Assembly: GCF_001507545.1 (NCBI RefSeq)
Contig: NZ_LQBP01000006.1
Coordinates: 124,001-188,000 of the forward strand
Reading direction: 5' to 3'
DNA length: 64,000 nt
Origin: Ruegeria profundi
Lineage (GTDB): Bacteria > Pseudomonadota > Alphaproteobacteria > Rhodobacterales > Rhodobacteraceae
Each line of letters opens with the position of its first letter. Position 1 is the first letter of the stretch. The position numbers were made by a program, and so were the translations under genes. The notes beneath the pieces were generated by a model, which worked only from the letters and a program-made list of their open reading frames with translations, was not told where the DNA came from and searched no databases. This document shows positions 53,913 through 62,603 of the stretch, one piece after another.

Positions 53913-54932
53913 TCAACCAAACAGATCGCTCTGTCGCTTGGGGGCCACCATGCCCAGATGCCTCCATGCTTTTTGCGCCAGCATCCGACCGCGTGGCGTG
54001 CGCTGTATCAGACCCTGCTGCAACAGATATGGCTCAATCACTTCCTCCAGCGAGTCCCGGCTTTCGGACAGGGCCGCCGACAAGGTTTCGATCCCCACTG
54101 GTCCACCGGCATAGTTTTCGGCGATCAGTTTCAGATACCTGCGGTCTGCCCCATCCAGACCCAGATTATCGACCCCCAGCCGCGTCAACGCACCATCGGC
54201 CAGATCACGGGTGATCCGCCCGTCCCCTTCGACAATTGCAAAGTCCACAACCCGGCGCAGCAAACGCCCGGCGATTCGCGGTGTCCCGCGTGAGCGGCGG
54301 GCGATCTCGCGCGCGCCATCATCTTCGGCAGGCGCACCCAGTTTGCGGGCGTTACGGGTGACGATCTCGTGCAGCTCATCAACAGTGTAGAACTGCAAGC
54401 GCGTTGGTATCCCGAAACGGTCGCGCAAAGGGGTCGTCAACAATCCCATCCGCGTCGTTGCCCCAACAAGCGTAAAGGGCTGCAACTCGATACGCACGGT
54501 GCGGGCGGCTGGCCCCTCACCGATTACGAGGTCCAGTTCGAAATCTTCCATTGCGGGGTACAAGACCTCTTCGACCGCAGGGTTCAAACGGTGAATCTCG
54601 TCAATGAACAAAACGTCCCGCGATTCCAGATTGGTCAGAATCGCAGCCAGATCGCCCGCCTTAGCCAACACGGGTCCTGAAGTCATTCGAAAGTTCACCC
54701 CCAACTCCCGCGCCATGATTTGCGCCAGAGTGGTTTTTCCCAAACCAGGAGGGCCATGAAACAGCGTGTGATCCATCGCCTCGCCCCGCTGGCGAGCCGA
54801 CTGGATAAAGATACGCAGGTTGGCTCGGGCTTCGGCCTGACCGATGAACTCATCCAGACCCTGCGGGCGCAGGGCGCGGTCATTGTCCTCGGGCAGCGGG
54901 TCCGGGCGCAAGGTGGGGTCGGCATCTACCAT
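53913..54932 (-). CDS. ruvB: Holliday junction branch migration helicase RuvB
   Basis: The 339-aa AAA+ motor drives branch migration with RuvA. It shows Walker [16 protein letters not shown] (near residue 56), Walker [13 protein letters not shown], the [17 protein letters not shown] sensor/arginine-finger block and the C-terminal winged helix ending with [15 protein letters not shown]. Length is typical. It follows ruvA by 16 bp. Confidence 0.98.
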   Translation of the reverse strand: MVDADPTLRPDPLPEDNDRALRPQGLDEFIGQAEARANLRIFIQSARQRGEAMDHTLFHGPPGLGKTTLAQIMARELGVNFRMTSGPVLAKAGDLAAILTNLESRDVLFIDEIHRLNPAVEEVLYPAMEDFELDLVIGEGPAARTVRIELQPFTLVGATTRMGLLTTPLRDRFGIPTRLQFYTVDELHEIVTRNARKLGAPAEDDGAREIARRSRGTPRIAGRLLRRVVDFAIVEGDGRITRDLADGALTRLGVDNLGLDGADRRYLKLIAENYAGGPVGIETLSAALSESRDSLEEVIEPYLLQQGLIQRTPRGRMLAQKAWRHLGMVAPKRQSDLFG

Positions 54933-54948
54933 ATTATCACCCTCTCAT

Positions 54949-55626
54949 TCAGCTTTTCGGGGCAAGCAGTTTCAGCGCAGCCCGGATCAGGTCAGCCTCA
55001 CCCGCATCAGGCTGGCTGGCCGCTGCTTCGGCCACTGCAGAGGCCGCATCTGAAGGTCCGTAGCCCAGATTGCCAAGCGCTGACAGCGCCCCGGCCGAGG
55101 CCGCCGCCGCGCCCGAAACCGCCTTCGCCGCTCGCTTCGGCGCGGCGGTTGGTTCGGTGAGGTCGACAACATCCAGTTCTGGCCCCTCCATCGCCTCAGT
55201 CACAGTCCCGCCCATCGCCATTACACCCGGAGCCTTGTCCTTTAGGTCCAGCACAATCCGTTGCGCCGTCTTGGGCCCGACCCCCTTGGCCGCCTTGACG
55301 GCACCCCAGTCACCCAGAGCAATCGCCCGGCTCACGCCATCCGGCCCAAGCGCCGACAGGATGGCCAGTGATACTTTGGCCCCGACGCCCTGAACCGAGC
55401 ACAGCAACCGGTGCCATTCTTTCTCCACCAGCGACAGGAAGCCGTAAAGCTGCATCAGATCCTCGCGCACGACCATATCGGTGTAGATCGATACAGCCTC
55501 ACCCACACCCGGCAAGGCCGCCATCGTCCGGTCCGAGCAATAGACGATATAGCCGACACCGCGTACATCGATCAGCACGTGATCCGCCGCGCGGTAATCC
55601 AGCCGACCCGTCAATTTCCCGATCAT
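54949..55626 (-). CDS. ruvA: Holliday junction binding protein RuvA
   Basis: The 225-aa protein has the N-terminal OB fold ([26 protein letters not shown]), two helix-hairpin-helix motifs ([16 protein letters not shown] and [16 protein letters not shown]) and a C-terminal domain III that contacts RuvB. The linker before domain III (about residues 150-180) is long and Ala-rich, making the protein about 20 residues longer than E. coli RuvA. ATG 55626 overlaps the ruvC stop by 4 bp. Confidence 0.96.
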   Translation of the reverse strand: MIGKLTGRLDYRAADHVLIDVRGVGYIVYCSDRTMAALPGVGEAVSIYTDMVVREDLMQLYGFLSLVEKEWHRLLCSVQGVGAKVSLAILSALGPDGVSRAIALGDWGAVKAAKGVGPKTAQRIVLDLKDKAPGVMAMGGTVTEAMEGPELDVVDLTEPTAAPKRAAKAVSGAAAASAGALSALGNLGYGPSDAASAVAEAAASQPDAGEADLIRAALKLLAPKS

Positions 55627-56120
55627 ACCCGCACCTCTTTGATCCGCGCTTGCGGCGCTGCCCCGTAATACGAGTGACAGATGGCAATCGCCAGTGCATC
55701 CGCAGCATCCGCCCCTTTGGGTTGGCAACCCGGCAATTGCAGTTTGACCATGTGAAGCACCTGCTCTTTTTCGGCGTGACCGACGCCCACAACCGTCTTC
55801 TTTACCCGATTGGGAGCATACTCACCTACTGGCAAACCTGCCTTGGCCAAGGTCAGCAACGCCACACCTCGCGCCTGACCCAGCTTTAGCGTACCCGCGC
55901 CATCCTTGTTGACAAAGGTCTGTTCGATAGCCGCCTGATCGGGCCGATGCTCGGCGATGACCTCGATAATTTGGTTATGCAAGGACAGTAATCGCTCGCC
56001 CAGATCGTCACCATCCGATTTGCACAAGCCGTTGGCAACATGACTCAGTCGGCTGCCATGCGATTCGATGACGCCCCACCCCAGGGTTCTAAGCCCTGGA
56101 TCAATGCCCAGAATTCGCAT
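55623..56120 (-). CDS. ruvC: Holliday junction resolvase RuvC
   Basis: The 165-aa RNase H-fold endonuclease has the catalytic acidic residues in [14 protein letters not shown] (Asp7), [12 protein letters not shown] (Glu) and [18 protein letters not shown] (two Asp). It cuts Holliday junctions moved by RuvAB. ATG 56120 is the family start. The order ruvC-ruvA-ruvB with 4-bp overlap is standard. No SOS box is seen upstream. Confidence 0.97.
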   Translation of the reverse strand: MRILGIDPGLRTLGWGVIESHGSRLSHVANGLCKSDGDDLGERLLSLHNQIIEVIAEHRPDQAAIEQTFVNKDGAGTLKLGQARGVALLTLAKAGLPVGEYAPNRVKKTVVGVGHAEKEQVLHMVKLQLPGCQPKGADAADALAIAICHSYYGAAPQARIKEVRV

Positions 56121-56454
56121 GTTATGCCTCGGTCTGCTCGGGTTTTTGTGACCTTTGTTTCCGGATAGCACGAAGCATGAACATTTTCCAAGCGATTTGA
56201 CTCGTCATCCGAAAACGACACGCCTGTCTCACCAACGACAGAACGGCCTGTTTGCGACAACGAAAAGCCTGGAGTCGACACGATTCATGAAGGCAAAATG
56301 ACCAACAAATTAAGGGAATTTGGAGAAAATCGAGCATTGCAAAAACTGCATATGACACATGCAATTTTTGCACTTGCTAAGCGATTTTGACGACACTAGA
56401 TGCCGCTCAGAACGGATGATCGAGACCTATACTTTAAACAGAAGGAAACAGGAT
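56121..56454. other. 334-bp divergent gap between ruvC and the DUF1127 gene
   Basis: It holds a 14-bp inverted repeat (56338-56372) and a TATACT -10-like box at about 56429 before the DUF1127 start. A minus-strand frame ending one base before ruvC (TAA-C-ATG) reads [20 protein letters not shown] in its last third, but it lacks a ribosome site and I do not call it. Confidence 0.55.
56338..56372. promoter_or_regulatory. 14-bp inverted repeat upstream of the DUF1127 gene
   Basis: TGCAAAAACTGCAT and ATGCAATTTTTGCA pair with one mismatch around a 7-nt spacer, 82 bp before the DUF1127 start. The arm length and AT-rich core fit a protein binding site more than a terminator. The regulator is unknown. 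Confidence 0.4.
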
Positions 56455-56667
56455 ATGGCTGCACTGGACACTACCCGCGCCACCACTGGCTCGTTCGGCC
56501 TCGTTGGCCGTATCGGCGCAACATTTGCATCGGTTGTTAACGCCGTTGTCGAATGGAATGACGCCCGTGTAACCCGCAACACGCTGAGCGGTCTGACAGA
56601 TCGCGAGCTGGACGATATCGGCCTTTGCCGTGGCGATATTGACGTCGTGGCTGAGGGTCGTCGCTAA
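56455..56667 (+). CDS. DUF1127 small protein (YjiS-like, possible RNA-binding)
   Basis: The 70-aa protein ends with the DUF1127 core NTLSGLTDRELDDIGLCRGDIDVVAEGRR (residues 42-70, shown in part), with an N-terminal amphipathic stretch. ATG 56455 has GAAGGAA about 10 bases upstream. DUF1127 proteins in alphaproteobacteria affect stress and RNA turnover; CcaF1 of Rhodobacter sphaeroides is a 71-aa member tied to stress-induced small RNAs (from memory). A C/U-rich 3' UTR and a strong terminator follow, which suits release of a small RNA. Confidence 0.88.
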   Translation: MAALDTTRATTGSFGLVGRIGATFASVVNAVVEWNDARVTRNTLSGLTDRELDDIGLCRGDIDVVAEGRR

Positions 56668-56755
56668 GACGAATTTACCACTCACTCGCCTCACTCTCCC
56701 GATACAGGGCGAAATAAAACGCCGCGCATCCCGCAATGCGCGGCGTTTCTTATCA
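56668..56755 (+). ncRNA. Candidate 3'-UTR-derived small RNA of the DUF1127 gene
   Basis: Between the stop codon and the terminator lies a C/U-rich stretch with CACTCACTCGCC and TCACTCTCCC, able to pair with ribosome binding sites. CUCCUCCC-type loops in Rhodobacter CcsR RNAs sit at a similar place behind a DUF1127 gene. The match is partial, so this is a hypothesis. Confidence 0.3.
56717..56748. terminator. Strong bidirectional terminator
   Basis: A 12-bp perfect stem AAACGCCGCGCA / TGCGCGGCGTTT with an 8-nt loop, followed by CTTATC, lies between the DUF1127 gene and the convergent 114-aa gene. Confidence 0.85.
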
Positions 56756-56772
56756 AACGAAGCCGTTAAGAT

Positions 56773-57117
56773 TTAGCGAATGAAACTGTTGATCTGGGTT
56801 GCAAGAAACTCTGACACAGGATCGATTTGCATCACCCAAGCGCCGGCTTTTTCGACAGGCGTTCCCAATGCCAGGTTATCAACGCGATACTGGTAGGCCG
56901 ATGAGCCCAGGCTGCTCAGCAAAAAAACCTTGAACGCGAACAATCCGGCAAGGCAGATCAAAAGCAGCTTTGCCGGAACTGCCGAACGGACCCGCTGCGG
57001 TTTCATCACGACAAGACCATCTTTGCGCATCGTGGCGCGATAGCCCCGGCTGAGCTTTGCGTGTTTCTTGTTCAGGCGATGAATGCGCCGATCAAATTCC
57101 AGTTGTTTTCCCGTCAT
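56773..57117 (-). CDS. 114-aa single-helix membrane protein of unknown function
   Basis: The protein has a basic N-terminus (KQLEFDRRIHRLNKKHAKLSRGYRATMRKDG split), one transmembrane helix (AKLLLICLAGLFAFKVFLLSSLG, about residues 47-69) and a periplasmic tail with EKAGAWVMQIDPVSEFLA. ATG 57117 follows GGAGG at 7-nt spacing. I do not recognise a named family; the layout looks like small conserved roseobacter membrane proteins. It is flanked by terminators and stands alone. Confidence 0.75.
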   Translation of the reverse strand: MTGKQLEFDRRIHRLNKKHAKLSRGYRATMRKDGLVVMKPQRVRSAVPAKLLLICLAGLFAFKVFLLSSLGSSAYQYRVDNLALGTPVEKAGAWVMQIDPVSEFLATQINSFIR

Positions 57118-57221
57118 GGCAGCCTCCAAAAAACCGCCCCCGTAACCACAGTAAGACGGTAGTTACAGATTTCGACAAAAAGGAGGCAAGAATCCAAGAA
57201 ACTCCTGTAAATGGTCTAATT

Positions 57222-58094
57222 TCAGCCTTGTTTGCTTAATATCAGCGTCGTCCACTCACCAATCTTATCGTTTTTAATAAGATTGAACCCATTTTGAAGA
57301 TAAACCGATATCACGTCATCGGCCTGTTCATTGAGAATTCCCGACAAGATCGCATATCCACCGATCCGCAGATTCGCCGCGATTTCCGGGGACAATGCGA
57401 CAAGAGGACCTTTGAGAATATTCGCGAAAATCAAATCGTAGGGCGCACGCGCCTGCAAGTCTGGATGGTCGAAACCAGCAGCTTCTACGCAGTGGACCTG
57501 TCCGGCCATGTCATTGGCCTTGAGGTTAGCCTCCGCCACATCCACGGCGACCTGATCGATGTCACTTGCGATGATGTCGCCATCCCAAACCCGTGCCGCC
57601 GCCATGGCCAGAACCGCGGTTCCACATCCGATATCAGCCACTTTAGTCGCCGAGAACCCCGTATCCAGCAAGTAATCCAGCGCCTTGAGGCACCCCAATG
57701 TCGTGCCGTGGTGCCCTGTGCCAAAGGCCATCGCGGCCTCGATCAACAGTGGGATGCGCCCTTCGGGCAGTTTTTCGGCATCATGGCTCCCATACACAAA
57801 GAACCGCCCCGCCTCGACCGGGGCCAGTTCGCGGCGCACATGGGCCACCCAATCGGTTTCGGGCAGTTCTGACACCACAAACGGTTTTGCTTGGAACGCA
57901 ACGGCCAGAACGGCCAACGCCGCTTCATCCGGAGCCTCTGTGAAATAGCCACCAACTTCCCAAAGGCCCGAGCCATCTTCGACCTCGAAAACGCCGACGC
58001 CAGTGGGTTCCGGGTTCAGGCGTTCCATCGCTTCACCCAAACTGTCGGCGGCTTTCTTGCCTTTCAGCGTCGTAAGCGCGGTGAATGTGGGCAT
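57222..58094 (-). CDS. prmA: Ribosomal protein L11 methyltransferase
   Basis: PrmA trimethylates ribosomal protein L11. The 290-aa protein has a short N-terminal recognition domain, the motif AMAFGTGHHGTTLGCLKALD (near residue 125) and the SAM pocket VADIGCGTAVLAMAAARVWD. IFANILKGPLVALSPEI carries the DPY/NPPY-like catalytic loop position. Length fits the family. A perfect 8-bp-arm dyad overlaps the region just before the ribosome site AGGAGG. Confidence 0.92.
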   Translation of the reverse strand: MPTFTALTTLKGKKAADSLGEAMERLNPEPTGVGVFEVEDGSGLWEVGGYFTEAPDEAALAVLAVAFQAKPFVVSELPETDWVAHVRRELAPVEAGRFFVYGSHDAEKLPEGRIPLLIEAAMAFGTGHHGTTLGCLKALDYLLDTGFSATKVADIGCGTAVLAMAAARVWDGDIIASDIDQVAVDVAEANLKANDMAGQVHCVEAAGFDHPDLQARAPYDLIFANILKGPLVALSPEIAANLRIGGYAILSGILNEQADDVISVYLQNGFNLIKNDKIGEWTTLILSKQG

Positions 58095-58103
58095 TTCGGC
58101 CTC

Positions 58104-58121
58104 CTGTCTCAGTTGAGACAG
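58104..58121. promoter_or_regulatory. Perfect dyad CTGTCTCA-GT-TGAGACAG before prmA
   Basis: The 8-bp arms with a 2-nt centre lie 10-27 bp upstream of the prmA start and run directly into the AGGAGG ribosome site. As DNA it could be an operator; as RNA it could form a stem next to the ribosome site. Confidence 0.45.
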
Positions 58122-58160
58122 CGCCTAGGATGTGCGCCAGTCAAGGTCAAGCTCTGCCGG

Positions 58161-59393
58161 CTATTCCGCCGGGGCCGGTGCGTATTTTGACAGAATTGTT
58201 TCATTGCCCGGCTCCGGGTGACGTGGAATCAACATCGACAGCAGCAACGACACGATCGCCATCGCCGCAGCCAAGCCAAAAACCGCACCGGGGGACACGA
58301 CCCAAAGCAAGCCAAGCAGGGCAGGCAAAAACACCGCAGCAATGTGATTGATGGTAAATGCCACGGCCGCTGTGGGCGCAATATCTGCGGGATCCGCGAT
58401 TTTCTGGAAATAGGTTTTCAAAGCCAATGCCAGCGCGAACAGAACGTGGTCGATCACATATAGGATCGCCGCCAGCACTACGCCCCAGCCGAACCAGTAG
58501 ATGCCACCATAGGCCGCGAAGACGATCGCAAGACCCGTATATTCAAAGATCAGGGTCCGGCGTTCACCGAACCTTGCGACCGCTTTGCCCAACAAAGGCG
58601 CGGCGGCCATGTTGATCATGAGGTTGATCAGGTAAAGGCTGGTCAGTTCATGGACCTGAAAGCCGAACTTCTCGACCATCATGAAACCTGCGAAAACAAC
58701 GAATATCTGGCGCCGGGCTCCGGCCATAAACTGCAGCGCGTAATACAACCAATACCGTTTGCGCAGGATCAGTTTCTTGGTCTGCGGCGTCGGCGCATTA
58801 AACTGCGGATAGGCGAACAGACAAAACAGCGCCAGCAGGGCAGTCATCCCTCCGGCAGCCATGAACACGACATTGTACGACAGGTCGAACCGGTCCCAGG
58901 TCAGCACAATCAAGCCATAAACCACAGCCGTCGCCGCCGATCCCATAGCCACCAGCCACCCCAATATCTGCGGGGCACGGTCTTTTGGCAGCCATTGCAA
59001 TTGCAGAGATTGGTTTACCGTCTCGTAGTAATGAAACCCTATCGAACTGAACAGCGTGACGAACAACAGCCCGCCAAGGCTGGGGAACCACGCAGTCACT
59101 GCCGTCGCCACCCCAAGCATCATCAGCGAAATCATCGCCAGAACCTGCTCACGGACGAAAATGATCACGGCGATCACGCCAACGGCCAGAAATCCGGGGA
59201 TCTCACGAACCGTATGCAGCAGGCCGATATCCGCGCCGTCAAAATTCGCCACCTCGATGACAAAGTTGTTCAGCAGGGCGCTCCACCCATTGAACGCGAT
59301 GGGCATGGTCAATGCCATCATGAACAACAACGTCACAGGACGTCGCCAGAACGGCAGGCTCTGCGCCTCGGAGAGTGGCATGGGTTTCAACAT
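58161..59393 (-). CDS. Major facilitator superfamily transporter
   Basis: The 410-aa protein has about twelve hydrophobic helices in two halves. A cytoplasmic loop lies near residue 205 (QFNAPTPQTKKLILRKRYWL). No MFS subfamily signature tells the substrate. ATG 59393 has GAGGG a few bases upstream; a GTG two codons earlier is possible. It lies between prmA and priA on the same strand, without tight coupling. Confidence 0.82.
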   Translation of the reverse strand: MLKPMPLSEAQSLPFWRRPVTLLFMMALTMPIAFNGWSALLNNFVIEVANFDGADIGLLHTVREIPGFLAVGVIAVIIFVREQVLAMISLMMLGVATAVTAWFPSLGGLLFVTLFSSIGFHYYETVNQSLQLQWLPKDRAPQILGWLVAMGSAATAVVYGLIVLTWDRFDLSYNVVFMAAGGMTALLALFCLFAYPQFNAPTPQTKKLILRKRYWLYYALQFMAGARRQIFVVFAGFMMVEKFGFQVHELTSLYLINLMINMAAAPLLGKAVARFGERRTLIFEYTGLAIVFAAYGGIYWFGWGVVLAAILYVIDHVLFALALALKTYFQKIADPADIAPTAAVAFTINHIAAVFLPALLGLLWVVSPGAVFGLAAAMAIVSLLLSMLIPRHPEPGNETILSKYAPAPAE

Positions 59394-59467
59394 GCACACC
59401 CTCTACGCCCATTTATTCTGTTTGGCGAGAACGTATCGACGCACAAACGTCCTGCATTGGCGCAGGG

Positions 59468-61663
59468 TCAGTAAAAACTCTGTGGGTCGATGTCTACGGT
59501 CAGGCGTATGTCGCCCTTCAGGCGCAGCGGAGTAATCCAGCGGGTGATCGCGTCTTGAATAGGTGCTCCCTTGGGTGCCTTGACCAACAAACGCACACGA
59601 TGCCGGCCACGAATACGCGCAATAGGGGCAGGAGCAGGGCCAAAGACCTGCGCTCCGATCTCGCGCAGTGGCGCATCGTTTCGGGCCAAGGTGTTGCCGA
59701 TATCAAAGACCGGTCCGACCTCTGGCCCAGACAGTACGATCCCGGCCATTCGTCCATAGGGCGGCACGCCTGCAGCTTGTCGTCCAGCGGCTTCGGTTTT
59801 CCAAAACCCTTCTTCATCACCCGACAGGATAGCCCGGATCACGGGGTGTTCCGGCTGAAAAGTCTGCAACAAGGCCTGCCCCGGTTTGTCTGCCCGTCCA
59901 GCCCGCCCCGCAACTTGCCGCATCAGTTGGAATGTCCGCTCAGCCGCGCGTAAGTCGGCCCCGTGAAGGCTGAGATCCGCGTCAATAACACCGACCAGTG
60001 TCAGCTTGGGAAAGTTGTGCCCCTTGGCCACAAGTTGCGTACCGATGATGATATCCGCATCGCCCTGGGCAATTTCTTCGATCTTGGCTTTCAGCGCGCG
60101 TGCAGATCCAAACAGATCAGAGCTCAGCATCGCGATTTTCGCGTTGGGAAAGGTTGCCTCAGCCTCTTCTGCCAACCGCTCGATCCCGGGCCCGATCGGA
60201 GCGAGTTTGCCCTCGACCCCGCAAGAGGGGCAAGTTTCGGGCATCGGTTTGGTTTCTCCGCATTGATGGCACATCAGGCGTTTGAGAAACCGATGTTCGA
60301 CCATCCGGGCGTCGCAATGGTCGCAGGCAATCTGTTCACCGCATGCCCGGCACAGCGTCACGGGTGCATAGCCACGGCGGTTGATAAACAGCAGCGACTG
60401 CTCACTCTTTTCGATCCGCTGCAGAACCGCCTGCCGCAGGGACGGGGAAATCCACGTTCCCGGCTGCATTTGCTCGGCCCGCATGTCTATGGCGTTCATC
60501 TCGGGCAGCACCGCCTCACCAAACCGCGAGGTCAGGTCAATACGGTCATACTTTCCGGCTTCGGCATTGGCCCAGCTTTCAAGCGATGGCGTTGCACTGG
60601 CGAGGATCACACGCGCTCCGCAAATGGCAGAACGCAGAACCGCCATGTCACGGGCGCTGTAATGCACCCCGTCTTCCTGTTTGTACGAGGTATCGTGTTC
60701 CTCATCGACAACAACAAGGCCAAGATCGCGAAACGGAAGGAACAAGGCCGACCGCGCGCCTACCACCAGTTGCGCATCACCCTGCCCGACCATTCGCCAG
60801 ACCCGGCGGCGCTCGGTCATGGTTGCGCCTGAATGCCACTCAGCCGGGCGCGCACCAAACCTTGCCTCGACGCGCGTCAGGAATTCCGCGGTCAGCGCAA
60901 TTTCCGGCAACAGAACCAGCGCCTGCCGCCCCATGCGCAGCGCTTCGGCCACTGCCTCAAGGTATACTTCGGTCTTGCCTGATCCGGTCACGCCTTTCAG
61001 CAGTGTTGTGCCGTAATCGCCGGTCCGCTGGCCTGCCTGCAACTTGGCAACCGCCTCTGCCTGATCCCCAGTCAACGCCTTACCCGGCAAATCCGGGTCC
61101 AGATGCGGATAGGGCAGATCGCGCGGGCTGTCCTCTTCGCGTACGGCCCCCTGCTTGACCAATCCCTTCACGACCGAGGACGTCACCCCCGCCTGTTCGG
61201 CCAATTCCTTCAGGGTGAACGCCAGCCCGCCGTAGTCCTGCAACACCCCAAGCACGCGGGTCCGCGCATCGGTCACCCGATCCGGCTGAGCCTGCCCCAA
61301 TCGGTAAATTTTCCGCATCGAAGGTGGGTCACCCAGACCCGGCGCCCGCGTCGCCAAACGCAACATCGCAGGCATTGGCGTCAGCGTGTAATCCGCGACT
61401 TTCCCCAGGAAAACCCGCATCTCTTCGCGCATCGGCGCGACCTCAAGCACCCGGATCACCGAACGCGCCTTGGCCAGGTCAAAGCCACCCTGCCCCGGCC
61501 CCCAGACCACGCCCAGCACCTTGCGCGGCCCCAATGGCACCTCGACAAAGGCACCCAGAAAACACCCGCCCTCGGGCGATTTGTAATCCAGCGTCCGGTC
61601 CAGCGGCTGCGTTGTCAGCACCGCCACCAGCTCGCCTTGGTCGAAATACTCCTGAGTGCTCAC
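59468..61663 (-). CDS. priA: Primosomal replication restart helicase PriA
   Basis: PriA reloads the replisome at stalled forks. The protein (731 aa from GTG 61663) has an N-terminal DNA-binding domain (YFDQGELVAVLTTQPLDRTLDY), the Walker A GVTGSGKTEVYLEAV (near residue 220), DEEH box VVVDEEHDTSYKQEDG, and the paired zinc cysteines (TLCRACGEQIACDHCDARM and CHQCGETKPMPETCPSCG). The helicase C part has IIGTQLVAKGHNFPKLTLV. GTG 61663 follows AGGA and gives the E. coli length; ATG starts at 61693 or 61732 would add unrelated residues. Confidence 0.95.
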   Translation of the reverse strand: MSTQEYFDQGELVAVLTTQPLDRTLDYKSPEGGCFLGAFVEVPLGPRKVLGVVWGPGQGGFDLAKARSVIRVLEVAPMREEMRVFLGKVADYTLTPMPAMLRLATRAPGLGDPPSMRKIYRLGQAQPDRVTDARTRVLGVLQDYGGLAFTLKELAEQAGVTSSVVKGLVKQGAVREEDSPRDLPYPHLDPDLPGKALTGDQAEAVAKLQAGQRTGDYGTTLLKGVTGSGKTEVYLEAVAEALRMGRQALVLLPEIALTAEFLTRVEARFGARPAEWHSGATMTERRRVWRMVGQGDAQLVVGARSALFLPFRDLGLVVVDEEHDTSYKQEDGVHYSARDMAVLRSAICGARVILASATPSLESWANAEAGKYDRIDLTSRFGEAVLPEMNAIDMRAEQMQPGTWISPSLRQAVLQRIEKSEQSLLFINRRGYAPVTLCRACGEQIACDHCDARMVEHRFLKRLMCHQCGETKPMPETCPSCGVEGKLAPIGPGIERLAEEAEATFPNAKIAMLSSDLFGSARALKAKIEEIAQGDADIIIGTQLVAKGHNFPKLTLVGVIDADLSLHGADLRAAERTFQLMRQVAGRAGRADKPGQALLQTFQPEHPVIRAILSGDEEGFWKTEAAGRQAAGVPPYGRMAGIVLSGPEVGPVFDIGNTLARNDAPLREIGAQVFGPAPAPIARIRGRHRVRLLVKAPKGAPIQDAITRWITPLRLKGDIRLTVDIDPQSFY

Positions 61664-61752
61664 CGCATATCCTAGGCAAGGGGGTTTCAGCATGTCTTTC
61701 TTTGGGGTAAAGCCATCCGCGACCAAGGCCAACCCATCAAAGGACTGCCCTC

Positions 61753-62406
61753 ATGAAATTCTTCGTAGACACAGCCGAGATCGACGCCATCGCCGAACTG
61801 AACGATCTGGGAATGGTGGACGGCGTGACCACCAACCCCTCGCTGATCCTGAAATCAGGCCGCGATATTCTGGAAGTGACCAAAGAGATCTGTGATCTCG
61901 TCGACGGCCCCGTTTCCGCCGAAGTGGTCGCGACCGAGGCCGACGACATGATCGCCGAAGGTCGCAAGCTGGCCAAGATCGCGCCAAATATAGCCGTCAA
62001 GGTTCCGCTGACTTGGGCTGGTCTGAAAACCTGTAAGACCCTCAGCGACGAAGGTCAGATGGTCAACGTCACGCTGTGCTTTTCGGTCAATCAGGCGATT
62101 CTGGCGGCCAAGGCGGGCGCAACTTTTATCTCGCCCTTCATAGGCCGTTTGGACGATATCAACCTCGACGGCATGGAACTGATCGCAGACATCCGTCAGG
62201 TCTATGACAATTACGGTTTTGAAACCGAAATCCTCGCTGCTTCGATCCGCACTGTGAACCATGTGACGGACAGCGCGCGCATTGGTGCAGACGTGATCAC
62301 CGCCCCTCCGGGTGTCATCAAAAAACTGGCTGACCATCCCCTGACGGATAAGGGTTTGGAAAGCTTTCTGTCTGATTGGGCAAAGACCGGTCAGAAAATC
62401 CTCTGA
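61753..62406 (+). CDS. Transaldolase-family protein (TalC/Fsa-like)
   Basis: The 217-aa protein belongs to the short transaldolase/fructose-6-phosphate aldolase group: [31 protein letters not shown] split at residue 20, the Schiff-base lysine in [15 protein letters not shown] (about Lys86), and [21 protein letters not shown] with the typical [22 protein letters not shown]. It may transfer dihydroxyacetone in the pentose phosphate pathway or cleave fructose-6-phosphate; sequence alone does not separate the two. It faces priA divergently. Confidence 0.92.
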   Translation: MKFFVDTAEIDAIAELNDLGMVDGVTTNPSLILKSGRDILEVTKEICDLVDGPVSAEVVATEADDMIAEGRKLAKIAPNIAVKVPLTWAGLKTCKTLSDEGQMVNVTLCFSVNQAILAAKAGATFISPFIGRLDDINLDGMELIADIRQVYDNYGFETEILAASIRTVNHVTDSARIGADVITAPPGVIKKLADHPLTDKGLESFLSDWAKTGQKIL

Positions 62407-62420
62407 TTTTTGGCGCAGCA

Positions 62421-62555
62421 GCGCGGCGCTGTCAGGCGCCGCGCCGGGCCCAACTGCAAAACCTGATCTTTTGATCAGGACTTTGCAGGCGGGAGCCTTG
62501 GCAACACATGCAAGCTTAAAATCCAATTTTGCCTGCATTTTTTCCAAGGCAAAAT
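62421..62555 (+). other. Three consecutive perfect hairpins between the transaldolase and DUF484 genes
   Basis: Stem 1 is GCGCGGCGC / GCGCCGCGC (62421-62444). Stem 2 is CCTGATC-TTTT-GATCAGG (62462-62479). Stem 3 is ATTTTGCCT / AGGCAAAAT with a T-rich 12-nt loop (62526-62555). The first probably ends the transaldolase transcript. The whole 197-bp gap is otherwise non-coding and leads to the DUF484 start. Confidence 0.55.
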
Positions 62556-62603
62556 CGGCATCTCATGTTATAAACGCGCCAACAAAAAAAGACCGGACGG
62601 GAC

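Noticed and set aside
56122-56373. Minus-strand frame ending one base before the ruvC start
   Set aside because: The end position would suit coupling to ruvC, but it has no ribosome site, is Cys/Arg-rich and runs through the inverted repeat. Kept only as a remark in the gap entry.
59963-60832. Plus-strand frame of about 290 codons opposite priA
   Set aside because: Shadow of the priA codons; no motif, no ribosome site.
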